From the NCBI RefSeq assembly GCF_040744945.1, contig NZ_CP160453.1:7378001-7442000 (forward strand): a DNA stretch of 64,000 nucleotides. The letters are read 5' to 3'. The notes under the pieces are model-generated. The model saw only the letters and a list, made by a program, of their open reading frames with translations, searched no databases and was not told where the DNA came from. The translations under genes were made by a program, and so were the position numbers. The stretch is from Saccharothrix sp. HUAS TT1 (GTDB lineage: Bacteria > Actinomycetota > Actinomycetes > Mycobacteriales > Pseudonocardiaceae). The first letter of the stretch is position 1, and every line of letters starts with the position of its first letter. Shown here one piece after another: positions 29,162 through 36,716 of this stretch.

Positions 29162-29875
29162 ATGAACAGTCTCCGAAGAAGGCTCGTCCCCGGGTTCGCG
29201 GCCGCACTGGCGCTCGTGGCGGTGGTGACCGGTCCGGCGAACGCCGACCCGCCGGTACCCACCTCCCTGACCGCGACCGTCGACCGGACGACGGTGGACT
29301 ACGGCCAGGGCGTCCTGATCAGCGGGACCATCGCCAAGCAGACCGACACCGGGTGGGTCGGCGTCTCGGCAGCGTTGATCCGCGTCTACCGGTGCGCCTA
29401 CGGGTCGTGCACCGAGATCCGCGCCACCCAGTCGATGACGGGCGGCTGGCAGGTCGTGTACTACCCGGTGCAGTCCACGTCCTACCGCGCGGTGTTCGAC
29501 CCGTCGGGCAGCGCTTCCACCGCCGGGCTCGCCCCGGCGTCGGTCGACCTGCCGCAGGTCGACGTGCGGCAGGCGTCGGCGACCGGCATCAGCGCCGCGG
29601 AGCGCCCGGCCCCCGGCGAGGTGCGGGTTCGCGGCAGCGTCACCTTCGGCAGCTACTTCATCGCGCCCGTCCTGCCCCCCGTGCGGTTGGAGTTCTCCCC
29701 CGACGGCGTCGGCTGGACGACCGTCACCACCGTGACGTCCACCTACCGACACGTCGCCAGTTACACGTTCGAGGCGCGGGTGGCCCACCCCGCGTCGGGC
29801 TACTGGCGGGCGGTCTACGACGGTTCGCCGACCTTCGCCCAGCCGTCGACCAGCGCGCCGGTGCACGTGGTGTGA
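29162..29875 (+). CDS. Secreted Ig-like/beta-sandwich protein of unknown function
   Basis: 237 aa, ATG with GGGAGC upstream. It has a classical signal peptide of about 28 residues (M-N-S-L-R-R-R-L-V-P-G-F-A-A-A-L-A-L, cleavage after A-N-A). The mature part contains two beta-rich domains of bacterial Ig-like type: T-A-T-V-D-R-T-T-V-D-Y-G-Q-G-V-L-I-S-G-T, and V-R-V-R-G-S-V-T-F-G-S. One Cys pair (C-A-Y-G-S-C) may form a disulfide. There is no catalytic motif, lipobox or sortase signal, so it is predicted to be released. It stands alone between a kinase remnant and a convergent gene. Binding or structural roles are possible, but none can be assigned. Confidence 0.75.
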   Translation: MNSLRRRLVPGFAAALALVAVVTGPANADPPVPTSLTATVDRTTVDYGQGVLISGTIAKQTDTGWVGVSAALIRVYRCAYGSCTEIRATQSMTGGWQVVYYPVQSTSYRAVFDPSGSASTAGLAPASVDLPQVDVRQASATGISAAERPAPGEVRVRGSVTFGSYFIAPVLPPVRLEFSPDGVGWTTVTTVTSTYRHVASYTFEARVAHPASGYWRAVYDGSPTFAQPSTSAPVHVV

Positions 29876-29881
29876 TCCGGG

Positions 29882-29913
29882 GGTGGCTCCGCCGGGAGCC
29901 CGGCGGAGCCACC
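29882..29913. terminator. Bidirectional terminator
   Basis: Perfect 15-bp inverted repeat GGTGGCTCCGCCGGG-AG-CCCGGCGGAGCCACC between two convergent genes ending at 29875 and 29922. Confidence 0.9.
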
Positions 29914-29921
29914 TGCTCCCG

Positions 29922-31046
29922 TCAGGAGAAGAACGTGGACCGCTTGCAGGGCGTGGTCGACTTCGGCATGTGCTTCTCCCGGTCGGTGACGCCCTTCAGG
30001 TGCTCGTTGAACTCCACCGTCCAGTGGTCGTTGATGAACTGGGTGATGGTCCGGTTCAGCTCCTCGCACAGCCGGGGCCGGTTGTTGGGGATGCCGACGC
30101 CGTAGCTCTCCTGGCCGAGCTCGATGTTGTTCGCCCGCTGCCAGTCTCCGGCCTTGTCCTGCTTGCGGTCCTCGGCGAACGCCTGGAGGATCGAGGTGTC
30201 GGTGGACACGGCGCGGCCCGTCCCCTCGTTCTGCAGGAAGTCCTCCATGCACTTCACCAGCGACTTCTCGATCACCGGTTGCCAGCCCAGCTCGGTCAGC
30301 CGATCACTGCCCGTGGTGCCGCTCGCCAGGCACACCTCGTCCACCGGCACCTCTTCGATGTTCGACTTCTGCTCCCACGTGAAGAAGCCCTGCGAGTCGT
30401 AGTAGTAGGGGCCTGCGAAGTCGATGAGCTCTTCCCGCTTCGGCGTGATGGAGAAGTTGGCCACGACCAGGTCCACCGGGTCCTCGGCGTCGTCGGTCAA
30501 CGCGGTCACGCGGTCCTCGCGCCGGGTGAGCTTGACGTAGTCGACGTCCGTGATCGCCGGGTACTGCTCCTTGATGAACTCCACGAGGGCGACGTCGAAC
30601 CCCACCCGCCCGGCGCCGACGACCTCTTCGTTCCACCCCGGGTAGTTCTCGCCGACGACGCCGACGCGCAGCGTGCCGGCCAGGTAGTCGAGCGGGTCCT
30701 CCTCGCGGTTGAGCAGGGTGACGCCGCTGACCACCAGCAGGACGGTCAGCGTGAACGCCACGGCGATCCGCAGCCTGCGCCGCCGCACCCGGCCCGGACC
30801 GCGCGCGGACTCCTCGCGGTTGCGCGACGCGGCGGCCGTGATCAGCGGCAGCAGCGGCACCAGGACGGCGGCGACGTTGATCGGGATGACGATGATCGCC
30901 GCGACGTCGCCGCCCCACTTCGGGTTGGCCAGCAGCCACACGGTGAGCGACATCGTGGCCACCGTGATGGGCAATATCCAGTAGAGCTGGTCCCTGACCG
31001 AGAAGGACCCCCTCGATAAACCGCCGTCTTCGTTCTCCGTGCTCAT
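29922..31046 (-). CDS. Membrane-anchored solute-binding-protein family 3-like protein
   Basis: 374 aa. Three hydrophobic segments lie in the N-terminal 110 residues (about 23-41, 48-68 and 92-110), followed by an extracytoplasmic type-3 solute-binding fold. That fold opens with L-R-V-G-V-V-G-E-N-Y-P-G-W-N, then G-F-D-V-A-L-V-E-F-I, V-D-L-V-V-A-N-F-S-I-T-P-K-R-E, I-D-F-A-G-P-Y-Y and the hinge motif V-C-L-A-S-G-T-T-G-S. These are glutamate/glutamine-receptor-type segments. Binding proteins of this class are usually lipoproteins or soluble. A polytopic anchor with no adjacent ABC permease suggests a sensor or receptor role, possibly for an amino-acid-like ligand, rather than transport. Three cysteines (Cys in V-D-E-V-C, V-K-C-M, R-L-C-E) may pair outside the cell. 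Confidence 0.8.
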   Translation of the reverse strand: MSTENEDGGLSRGSFSVRDQLYWILPITVATMSLTVWLLANPKWGGDVAAIIVIPINVAAVLVPLLPLITAAASRNREESARGPGRVRRRRLRIAVAFTLTVLLVVSGVTLLNREEDPLDYLAGTLRVGVVGENYPGWNEEVVGAGRVGFDVALVEFIKEQYPAITDVDYVKLTRREDRVTALTDDAEDPVDLVVANFSITPKREELIDFAGPYYYDSQGFFTWEQKSNIEEVPVDEVCLASGTTGSDRLTELGWQPVIEKSLVKCMEDFLQNEGTGRAVSTDTSILQAFAEDRKQDKAGDWQRANNIELGQESYGVGIPNNRPRLCEELNRTITQFINDHWTVEFNEHLKGVTDREKHMPKSTTPCKRSTFFS

Positions 31047-31064
31047 GCGATGCCCTTCCCACCC

Positions 31065-32080
31065 TCAACCCCGAATTGTGCGGACAACACGATTCGGCCC
31101 TCGTGCACAGGTTGACGAATGGGGATCGGCCGTGGCAAGCGCTCTTTTCGAATTCGGTTCCTGCGGTTGCCGGGCCCCCGCCGCCTCCGCGCGGCCCTCG
31201 GCCTTCGCCCGCGCGATCAACCGCTCCAGGTGGTGGCGGCGGCGACGGGCGGCGCGGGCGGTGCGGCCCGCCAGCACGACGAACGCCAGGAGCAGCAGCC
31301 GAGGGGCCACTGGCCGGTGAGGCGGGTCTCGAACCGCCTCACCGCCGGGGAGCACTTCCCGGGCGCGCGCGGTGGCCTGGTCGGTCCGGGTGTCGCCGCC
31401 GAACGGGTGCGAGGTGGTGATACCGGTGTCAGCAGCGGCGTGGGCGTTGCCGTGGTTGGCCACCGCGTACCGCACCGTGAGCGCACCGGCGGCGAAGGGG
31501 TTCCACGAGGGCTCGTAGGTGGCTTGGAGGTCGGTGACGGCGAGCGCGGCCCGCGCCTCACCGGTGACCCTGGTGTTGACCCGCACGCCGACGCGGTTGC
31601 GGACGCGGACCTGGCCGGACACCGTGTCCAGCGACGCCGTGACGCCCGCCGGGTGGTCGCCGGGCGTGGCGTGCTCCGGCACGATGACGGCCACCGGCAC
31701 GACGGCGGTGCCGCCGCCGGGGACGGTGACGGTGTCGGGGACGTCGATCCAGGACCCGCCGTCGGTCGGGGCGACGTCGGCGGCGCGCACGTCGAACAGG
31801 CCCTTGTCGGTGAGGTAGCCGTCGTTGGCGGCGACGGTGAAGGTGACCGGCCGGGTGGAGTGGTTGGTCGCCGCGACGTGCTCGGTGACGCGTTCGCCGC
31901 CCGGCAGTTCGAGGTCGACGGCCCGTCGCTCGTCCGGGCCCTCGGCGTTCGCGGGGACCACGGACCACGTGACCCCGTCGCCCTGGGGCGGTTACGCGGC
32001 GGCCACCGGCGCGGGTCCGCACACACGGCGGTGGCAGCGACGGCGCAGAGGAACGCGCGCCGGGCGCGGGTCGTGGTCAT
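31065..32080 (-). pseudogene. DUF916-type cell-surface protein gene, frameshifted
   Basis: ATG 32080 follows GGGAGAG and opens a signal peptide, M-T-T-T-R-A-R-R-A-F-L-C-A-V-A-A. The body of the protein (V-V-P-A-N-A-E-G-P-D-E-R-R onward, with P-V-V-P-V-A-V-I-V-P-E-H-A-T-P-G-D-H as in DUF916 domains) is in another frame, reached only by a shift near 32025. That frame also has a TAA at 31994-31992. Near 31325 a second shift is suggested: F-E-T-R-L-T-G-Q-W-P-L-G reads in one frame and the C-terminal membrane helix L-L-L-L-A-F-V-V-L-A-G in the other, and the beta strands expected between them are missing. The intact ancestor would be a secreted surface-anchored protein with a C-terminal membrane helix and basic tail. 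Confidence 0.7.
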
Positions 32081-32094
32081 CGGGCTCTCCCTCG

Positions 32095-32306
32095 GCCTGC
32101 GGGTCGGCGCCGACGTGGCGGTCACCGGCTTCGACGGCGGGGCCGTCGGTCTCGTCACCGAACCGACCCTGACCAGCGCGCGGATTCCCTTCGACCGCGT
32201 CTCCCGCGAGCTGGTCGACCGCTGCCCGCGCCAGGTCGAGCACGGCCCGGACGGCGAGCCCGGCGTGGTCCTGCCCGCCGAACTGGTGCGCGGCGGCAGC
32301 GCCTGA
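32095..32306 (+). pseudogene. C-terminal stub of a LacI-family regulator
   Basis: About 70 codons read L-R-V-G-A-D-V-A-V-T-G-F-D-G-G, then T-E-P-T-L-T-S-A-R-I-P-F-D-R-V and V-V-L-P-A-E-L-V. This is the end of the ligand-binding domain of LacI/GalR regulators. The HTH and most of the sensor domain are missing, and the fragment abuts the start of the decayed DUF916 gene, so a deletion junction probably lies near 32090. Confidence 0.75.
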
Positions 32307-32349
32307 CCACCCGGCGGGCAGCGGGAGCCGAGGTGTCCGGCGGCAAGCT

Positions 32350-32371
32350 CTGTACCTACTGGTATGTACAG
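32350..32371. promoter_or_regulatory. Candidate TetR-type operator
   Basis: A 22-bp dyad: half sites CTGTACCTAC and GTATGTACAG around TG, with one mismatched pair. It directly precedes the TetR start and overlaps the alternative ATG at 32364, which argues for ATG 32379. This fits autorepression. Confidence 0.65.
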
Positions 32372-32378
32372 TAGGACC

Positions 32379-32954
32379 ATGAGTTCCGCCGAACGCCTGG
32401 TCGAGAGCACGCGCGAACTGCTGTGGGAGCGCGGTTACACCGGCACCAGCCCGCGGGAGATCCAGCGCCGGGCCGGGGCCGGGCAGGGCAGCATGTACCA
32501 CCACTTCGCCGGCAAGCGGGAGCTCGCGCTCGCCGCGATCGGCCGCACCGCCGAGGAGCTGCGCGCCGCGGCCGAGGACCGGCTCGCCGCGCCCGGCACG
32601 GCGCTGGAGCGGATCACCGCCTACCTGCGGCGGGAGCGGGACGTGCTCAAGGGCTGTCCCATCGGGCGGCTCACCCAAGACCCGGAGGTGATGGCCGACC
32701 AGGACCTCCGCGCCCCGGTGGAGCAGACCCTGTCCTGGCTGCGCGACCGCCTCGCCGAGGTCCTGGCCGAAGGCCGTGACCGGGGCGAGCCGGCGCCGGA
32801 CCCGCGGACCACCGCCGCCACCGTGGTCGCCGTCCTCCAGGGCGGCTACGTGCTGGCCCGCGCCGCCGGCTCCACCGCGCCGTTCGACGAGGCGGTCACC
32901 GGCGTGCTGAGCCTGCTCGACGCCCACCGCCCACCGACCCCGAACGGGAGCTAG
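32379..32954 (+). CDS. TetR-family transcriptional regulator
   Basis: 191 aa from ATG 32379; ATG 32364, in frame, lies inside the operator dyad. The N-terminal TetR HTH is clear: R-E-L-L-W-E-R-G-Y-T-G-T-S-P-R-E-I-Q-R-R, G-A-G-Q-G-S-M-Y-H-H-F-A-G-K-R-E. The ligand domain has the type seen in TetR proteins with L-K-G-C-P-I-G-R-L-T. The gene is 4 bp upstream of a DUF4865 gene on the same strand, a pairing common in actinobacteria and consistent with local repression of that operon. The ligand is unknown. Confidence 0.9.
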   Translation: MSSAERLVESTRELLWERGYTGTSPREIQRRAGAGQGSMYHHFAGKRELALAAIGRTAEELRAAAEDRLAAPGTALERITAYLRRERDVLKGCPIGRLTQDPEVMADQDLRAPVEQTLSWLRDRLAEVLAEGRDRGEPAPDPRTTAATVVAVLQGGYVLARAAGSTAPFDEAVTGVLSLLDAHRPPTPNGS

Positions 32955-32958
32955 CGCC

Positions 32959-33597
32959 GTGTACGCCAAGCAGTACGAGATCACCCTGCCCGCCGACTAC
33001 GACATGGGCGTCATCCGCGAGCGGGTGGCCGCCGGCGGGCACGTCCTGGACGACCGCGCCGGGCTGGGCCTGAAGGCGTACGTCATCCGCGAGCGCGGCG
33101 TCGGCGGTTCGCCGGTGAACCAGTACGCGCCCTTCTACCTGTGGAACGACGTCGGCGCGATGGCCCACTTCCTGGTCGGCGGCGGCGGGTTCCAGAACAT
33201 CGTCCGGGACTTCGGGCGGCCGACCGCGCGCCACTGGACCGGCATCGCCTGCCACGCCGGCCCGGCCCGGGCGGCGGTCCCCCGCGCGGCCTCCCGGCTC
33301 CTGGCGCCCGTCCCGGACGTGGCCGACCTGGCCGCCTGGGTCGCGCGGGAGGCCGAGGACGCCCGGACCCTGGCCGACCGCGACGACGTCCACACCGTTG
33401 CCCTGGCCCTCGACCCGCACCACTGGCAGCTGATGCGGTTCGCCCTGTGGGTGGACGCCGTCGCGCCGGACGTGCCGGCCACCGAGCGCTACGAGGTGCT
33501 GCACCTGTCCGCGCCCGGCCTGGCCGCCCTGCCGGGCGGAGCGGTGATCACCCCGCCTCGCTCAACCGCCCCTCCCGGAGGACCAGCCGACGCGTGA
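32959..33597 (+). CDS. DUF4865 family protein
   Basis: 212 aa from GTG 32959, with GGGAGC upstream inside the end of the TetR gene. The sequence opens M/V-Y-A-K-Q-Y-E-I-T-L-P-A-D-Y-D-M-G-V-I and contains Y-A-P-F-Y-L-W-N-D-V-G-A-M-A-H-F-L-V-G-G-G, typical of the DUF4865 family, a ferredoxin-like-barrel set of unknown function. There is no signal peptide or membrane segment. It is transcribed with the TetR regulator, so its expression is probably induced by a small molecule. The gene's last 50 bp overlap the end of the convergent ABC-F gene, so antisense interference is possible. Confidence 0.82.
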   Translation: MYAKQYEITLPADYDMGVIRERVAAGGHVLDDRAGLGLKAYVIRERGVGGSPVNQYAPFYLWNDVGAMAHFLVGGGGFQNIVRDFGRPTARHWTGIACHAGPARAAVPRAASRLLAPVPDVADLAAWVAREAEDARTLADRDDVHTVALALDPHHWQLMRFALWVDAVAPDVPATERYEVLHLSAPGLAALPGGAVITPPRSTAPPGGPADA

Positions 33598-35128
33598 CGC
33601 CGATGCGCTCCAGGAACCGCTCGTCGTGGCTGACGACGACGAACGCGCCCCGGTAGGCGTTCAGCGCGTTCTCCAGCTGGCCGACGCTGACCAGGTCCAG
33701 GTTGTTGGTCGGCTCGTCCAGCAGCAGCAGGTGCGGCGCGGGTTCGGCGAACAGCACGCACGCCAGCGTCGCGCGCAGCCGCTCGCCGCCGGACAGCGCG
33801 CCCACCGGCAGGTGCACCCGGTCGCCCCGGAACAGGAACTGCGCCAGCAGGTGCAGCCGGCGTTCGGCGGACAGGCCGGGCGCGGACGCTGCGAGGTTGG
33901 CCAGGACGCTGCGAGCGGGGTCGAGCAGGTCGAGCCGCTGCGACAGGTGCGCCACCCGCTCGCCCGCGTCGAGCAGCCGCAGCAGCGTGGACTTGCCCGC
34001 GCCGTTCTCACCGGTCAGCGCGATGCGCTCGGGCCCGCGGACGGTCAGGTCGACGCCCGCGCCGGCGAACACCGCCCGGTCGCCGTGGTGGACCTGGAGG
34101 TCTTCGCCGTGGAACACCGTGCGCCCGGCCGGGACGGTGGTCGCGGGCAGCACCAGCGTGATGGCCTGGTCGTCGGGCAGGTTGCGGCTCGCGTCGTCCA
34201 GCTTGGACTGCGCTTCGGCGACGCGGTCGGCGTGCGTCTCCTCCGACCGGGCGGCGGTCTTCTCGGCGTTGCGCTTCATGTTGCCCGCGAACAGCTTCGG
34301 CAGCCCGGCGTCGCCGAGGTTGCGGGCGGCGGTGCTCGCGCGCCGCGCGGCCCGTTCCCGGGCCTGCTGGAGCTGCGCCTTCTCCCGCTTGACCTCCTGC
34401 TCGGCGTTGCGCACGGCCCGCTCGGCGGCTTCCCGCTCGACCCGCACGGCCTGCTCGTAGTCGGTGAAGTTGCCGCCGTGCAGGCGCAAGGCGCCGCGGT
34501 CGAGCTCGGCGACGCGGTCCACCCGGTCCAGCAGCTCGCGGTCGTGGCTGACGACCAGCAGGCAGCCGTGCCAGCCGTCCAGGACGGCGTGCAGGCGGCG
34601 TCGGGCGGCGCGGTCGAGGTTGTTGGTCGGCTCGTCCAGCAGCAGCACGTCCGGCTGCCGGAGCAGCTGCGCGGCGAGGCCGAGCGAGACGACCTGGCCG
34701 CCGCTGAGCGTGTCGAGGGTGCGGGTCAGCGCCACGTCGCCGAGGCCGAGCCGGTCGAGGTGGGCGCGGGAGCGCTCCTCCACGTCCCAGTCGGAGCCGA
34801 CGGCGGTGAAGTGCTCCTCGGCGGCGTCGCCGGACTCGATGGCGTGCAGCGCCCGCAGGACGCCGTCGACGCCGAGCACCTGCGCGACGGTCAGGTCCGT
34901 GGTCAGCGGCAGGTGCTGGGGCAGGTAGCCGAGGGCGCCGCGCACGGTCACGGAGCCCTTGGTGGGGCGCAGGTCGCCGGCGATCAGCCGCAGCAGCGTC
35001 GACTTGCCCGCGCCGTTCGGGGCGACCAGGCCGGTGCGGCCCGCGGGGACGGTGAACGACAGGTCGGCGAACACCGGGGTGTCGTCGGGCCAGGAGAAGG
35101 ACAGGGCGGTGCACACGACGGAAGCCAT
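33548..35128 (-). CDS. ABC-F family ATPase (possible antibiotic-resistance type)
   Basis: 526 aa with two ATPase domains and no membrane segment. Domain 1 has Walker A A-P-N-G-A-G-K-S-T and signature L-S-G-G-Q-V-V-S-L-G. Domain 2 has G-E-N-G-A-G-K-S-T and L-S-G-G-E-R-L-R-A-T. Both have Walker B followed by L-D-E-P-T-N-N-L-D, the ABC-F hallmark. The linker between them is a charged coiled coil (A-E-Q-E-V-K-R-E-K-A-Q-L). ABC-F proteins act on the ribosome; the actinobacterial ARE branch protects against macrolides, lincosamides or pleuromutilins, while other branches are translation factors. Which branch this belongs to needs phylogeny. The long upstream leader with a short Arg-rich open frame favours the inducible resistance type. 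Confidence 0.88.
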   Translation of the reverse strand: MASVVCTALSFSWPDDTPVFADLSFTVPAGRTGLVAPNGAGKSTLLRLIAGDLRPTKGSVTVRGALGYLPQHLPLTTDLTVAQVLGVDGVLRALHAIESGDAAEEHFTAVGSDWDVEERSRAHLDRLGLGDVALTRTLDTLSGGQVVSLGLAAQLLRQPDVLLLDEPTNNLDRAARRRLHAVLDGWHGCLLVVSHDRELLDRVDRVAELDRGALRLHGGNFTDYEQAVRVEREAAERAVRNAEQEVKREKAQLQQARERAARRASTAARNLGDAGLPKLFAGNMKRNAEKTAARSEETHADRVAEAQSKLDDASRNLPDDQAITLVLPATTVPAGRTVFHGEDLQVHHGDRAVFAGAGVDLTVRGPERIALTGENGAGKSTLLRLLDAGERVAHLSQRLDLLDPARSVLANLAASAPGLSAERRLHLLAQFLFRGDRVHLPVGALSGGERLRATLACVLFAEPAPHLLLLDEPTNNLDLVSVGQLENALNAYRGAFVVVSHDERFLERIGVTRRLVLREGRLSEAG

Positions 35129-35157
35129 GGGTGAGGACCTTCGGGTGGACGCGGGCG

Positions 35158-35217
35158 TCAGGCCCGGCGCGGATCAGGGGGACGACGACGCGACCACTGC
35201 GACCGTGCTCTGCGCAC
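35158..35217 (-). promoter_or_regulatory. Possible leader peptide and hairpin upstream of the ABC-F gene
   Basis: A 19-codon open frame (GTG 35217 to TGA 35160) is rich in Arg (V-R-R-A-R-S-Q-W-S-R-R-R). It overlaps a CGGGC-CTGAC-GCCCG hairpin and ends 29 bp before the ABC-F start. Ribosome-stalling leaders are common before resistance ABC-F genes, but this one is only suggestive. The rest of the 447-bp gap to the LPMO start (35218-35487) shows one GTTCACGA direct repeat (35402 and 35414) and nothing else I recognise. Confidence 0.3.
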
Positions 35218-35487
35218 GCGCGGTGGTCTGCGGGGCCGGGTAGTCACCCGGAGACGTCGACTTCGCCTGCCACTTCCGCTGTCTCCCTCGATCTCTTCGC
35301 CACCCAGTCTACCGGCCGACCCGCCCGGCCCCCGCGAGCACGACCCGCTCCCCCGCGCAAGAGCCTGAACAGCCGCCGGCGCACCGCCCGCCGGCCGACG
35401 GGTTCACGAACGAGTTCACGAGCTTGCGCAACATTCGCCTGAATGGCGGGTGCAGCGGGTGGCCGGCACCTCAACACTGGCCAGCGC

Positions 35488-35501
35488 TGGGAGCGCTCCC
35501 A
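35488..35501. promoter_or_regulatory. CebR-like operator upstream of the LPMO gene
   Basis: TGGGAGCGCTCCCA is a perfect 14-bp palindrome identical to the CebR box that represses cellulose-utilisation genes in streptomycetes. A second, imperfect copy (CGGGAACGCTCCCA) lies at 35590-35603, just inside the coding region. Both positions fit repression relieved by cello-oligosaccharides. Confidence 0.85.
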
Positions 35502-35575
35502 GAGCCACCGGCACCCCGGTCCGCCTGGCACCGGGAAGTACCCCATCGTCGATCAACGGAGATTTGGCGGTCTAC

Positions 35576-36613
35576 ATGCTCCACTCTTCCGGGAACGCTC
35601 CCAGACACGCCGCGTGGCAGGCTTCGGCCGTCGTCGGCGCCTGCCTGACGTTGCTGACGACCCTGCTCGTGACCTTCGGCGCGGGCACCGCTTCCGCCCA
35701 CGGCGCCGTCAGCGACCCGCCCGCCCGCCACTACGGCTGCTACCTGCGCTGGCCCAACGGCCCCTCGCAGCAGATGGCCGCCGAAGACCCCATGTGCTAC
35801 AAGGCGTGGCAGGCCAACTCGTCCGCGATGTACAACTGGAACGGCCTGCTCCGCGAGGGCGTCGCCGGCAACCACCAGGCCGCCATCCCCGACGGCCAGC
35901 TGTGCAGCGGCGGCATGGCCGTCGACGGCCGCTACGCCGCCTTCGACGAGCCCGGCAACTGGAAAGCGGCCGACCGCCCCAGCCGGTTCACGCTCAACCT
36001 CAACGACACCTCGTCCCACGGCGCCGACTACATCCGCGTGTACGCCACCAAGCAGGGCTTCGACCCCAAGACCCAGAAGCCCCGGTGGAGCGACCTGGAG
36101 CTGGTCGGCCAGACCGGCCGCATCCCGACCGGCACCAGGACGCCGGTCGAGGTCGACGCGCCCGGCCGCTCCGGGCACCACCTGCTGTTCACCGTCTGGC
36201 AGGCCAGCCACCTCGACCAGTCCTACTACTTCTGCAGCGACGTCAACTTCACCGACGGCGGCCAGCCGACCACCACGACGACTCCCCCGACGACGACCAC
36301 GACCACGACCGACGCCCCGTCCCGGAACTGCTCGGCCACCTTCCGCACCACCTCCCAGTGGTCCGGCGGCTTCCAGGCCGAGGTCCGGGTGACCGCCGGG
36401 TCGTCCGCCGTCACCGGCTGGGCGGTCAGCTGGACGCTCGCCGGCCAGCAGATCAACTCGATCTGGAGCGCCACCGCGACCACCAGCGGCACGACCGTGA
36501 CCGCGCGCAACGCCGCCTACAACGGCTCGATCGCCCCGGGAGGCGCCGCCACGTTCGGCTTCGTCGCCTCGGGCACGGCCGGCACGCCGACGCTCACCTG
36601 CACCGCGTCCTGA
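35576..36613 (+). CDS. Secreted AA10 lytic polysaccharide monooxygenase with CBM2
   Basis: 345 aa from ATG 35576; TTG 35564 is an alternative. The signal peptide ends at A-S-A-41, leaving the mature N-terminal His42 (H-G-A-V-S-D-P-P-A-R), the first ligand of the copper histidine brace. The second is His100 in G-N-H-Q-A-A-I-P. The AA10 domain (about 42-235) has the Cys pairs and Y-K-A-W-Q-A-N-S-S-A-M-Y-N-W-N-G stretch of cellulose-active actinobacterial LPMOs. A Thr/Pro linker leads to a CBM2 (about 250-345; W-S-G-G-F-Q-A-E-V-R-V, C at both ends). The enzyme oxidatively cleaves crystalline cellulose, needing an electron donor and H2O2 or O2. The CebR-like palindrome upstream supports cellulose induction. 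It is monocistronic. Confidence 0.95.
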   Translation: MLHSSGNAPRHAAWQASAVVGACLTLLTTLLVTFGAGTASAHGAVSDPPARHYGCYLRWPNGPSQQMAAEDPMCYKAWQANSSAMYNWNGLLREGVAGNHQAAIPDGQLCSGGMAVDGRYAAFDEPGNWKAADRPSRFTLNLNDTSSHGADYIRVYATKQGFDPKTQKPRWSDLELVGQTGRIPTGTRTPVEVDAPGRSGHHLLFTVWQASHLDQSYYFCSDVNFTDGGQPTTTTTPPTTTTTTTDAPSRNCSATFRTTSQWSGGFQAEVRVTAGSSAVTGWAVSWTLAGQQINSIWSATATTSGTTVTARNAAYNGSIAPGGAATFGFVASGTAGTPTLTCTAS

Positions 36614-36620
36614 CCCCGTC

Positions 36621-36649
36621 CGCCCGCCGCCCCACGGCGGCGGCGGGCG
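36621..36649 (+). terminator. Terminator after the LPMO gene
   Basis: Perfect 11-bp stem CGCCCGCCGCC with GGCGGCGGGCG, starting 8 bp after the stop. Confidence 0.8.
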
Positions 36650-36716
36650 GGCGCCGCACCGTCCCGACAGGACCGACTTGCGACCCACCGAGCCCGCGCG
36701 CGCGGCGGCACGGCGT

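Noticed and set aside
24016..29262. Minus-strand 1,748-codon open frame opposite the carboxylase
   Set aside because: Same cause: Val/Gly/Arg-rich antisense reading of a high-GC gene.
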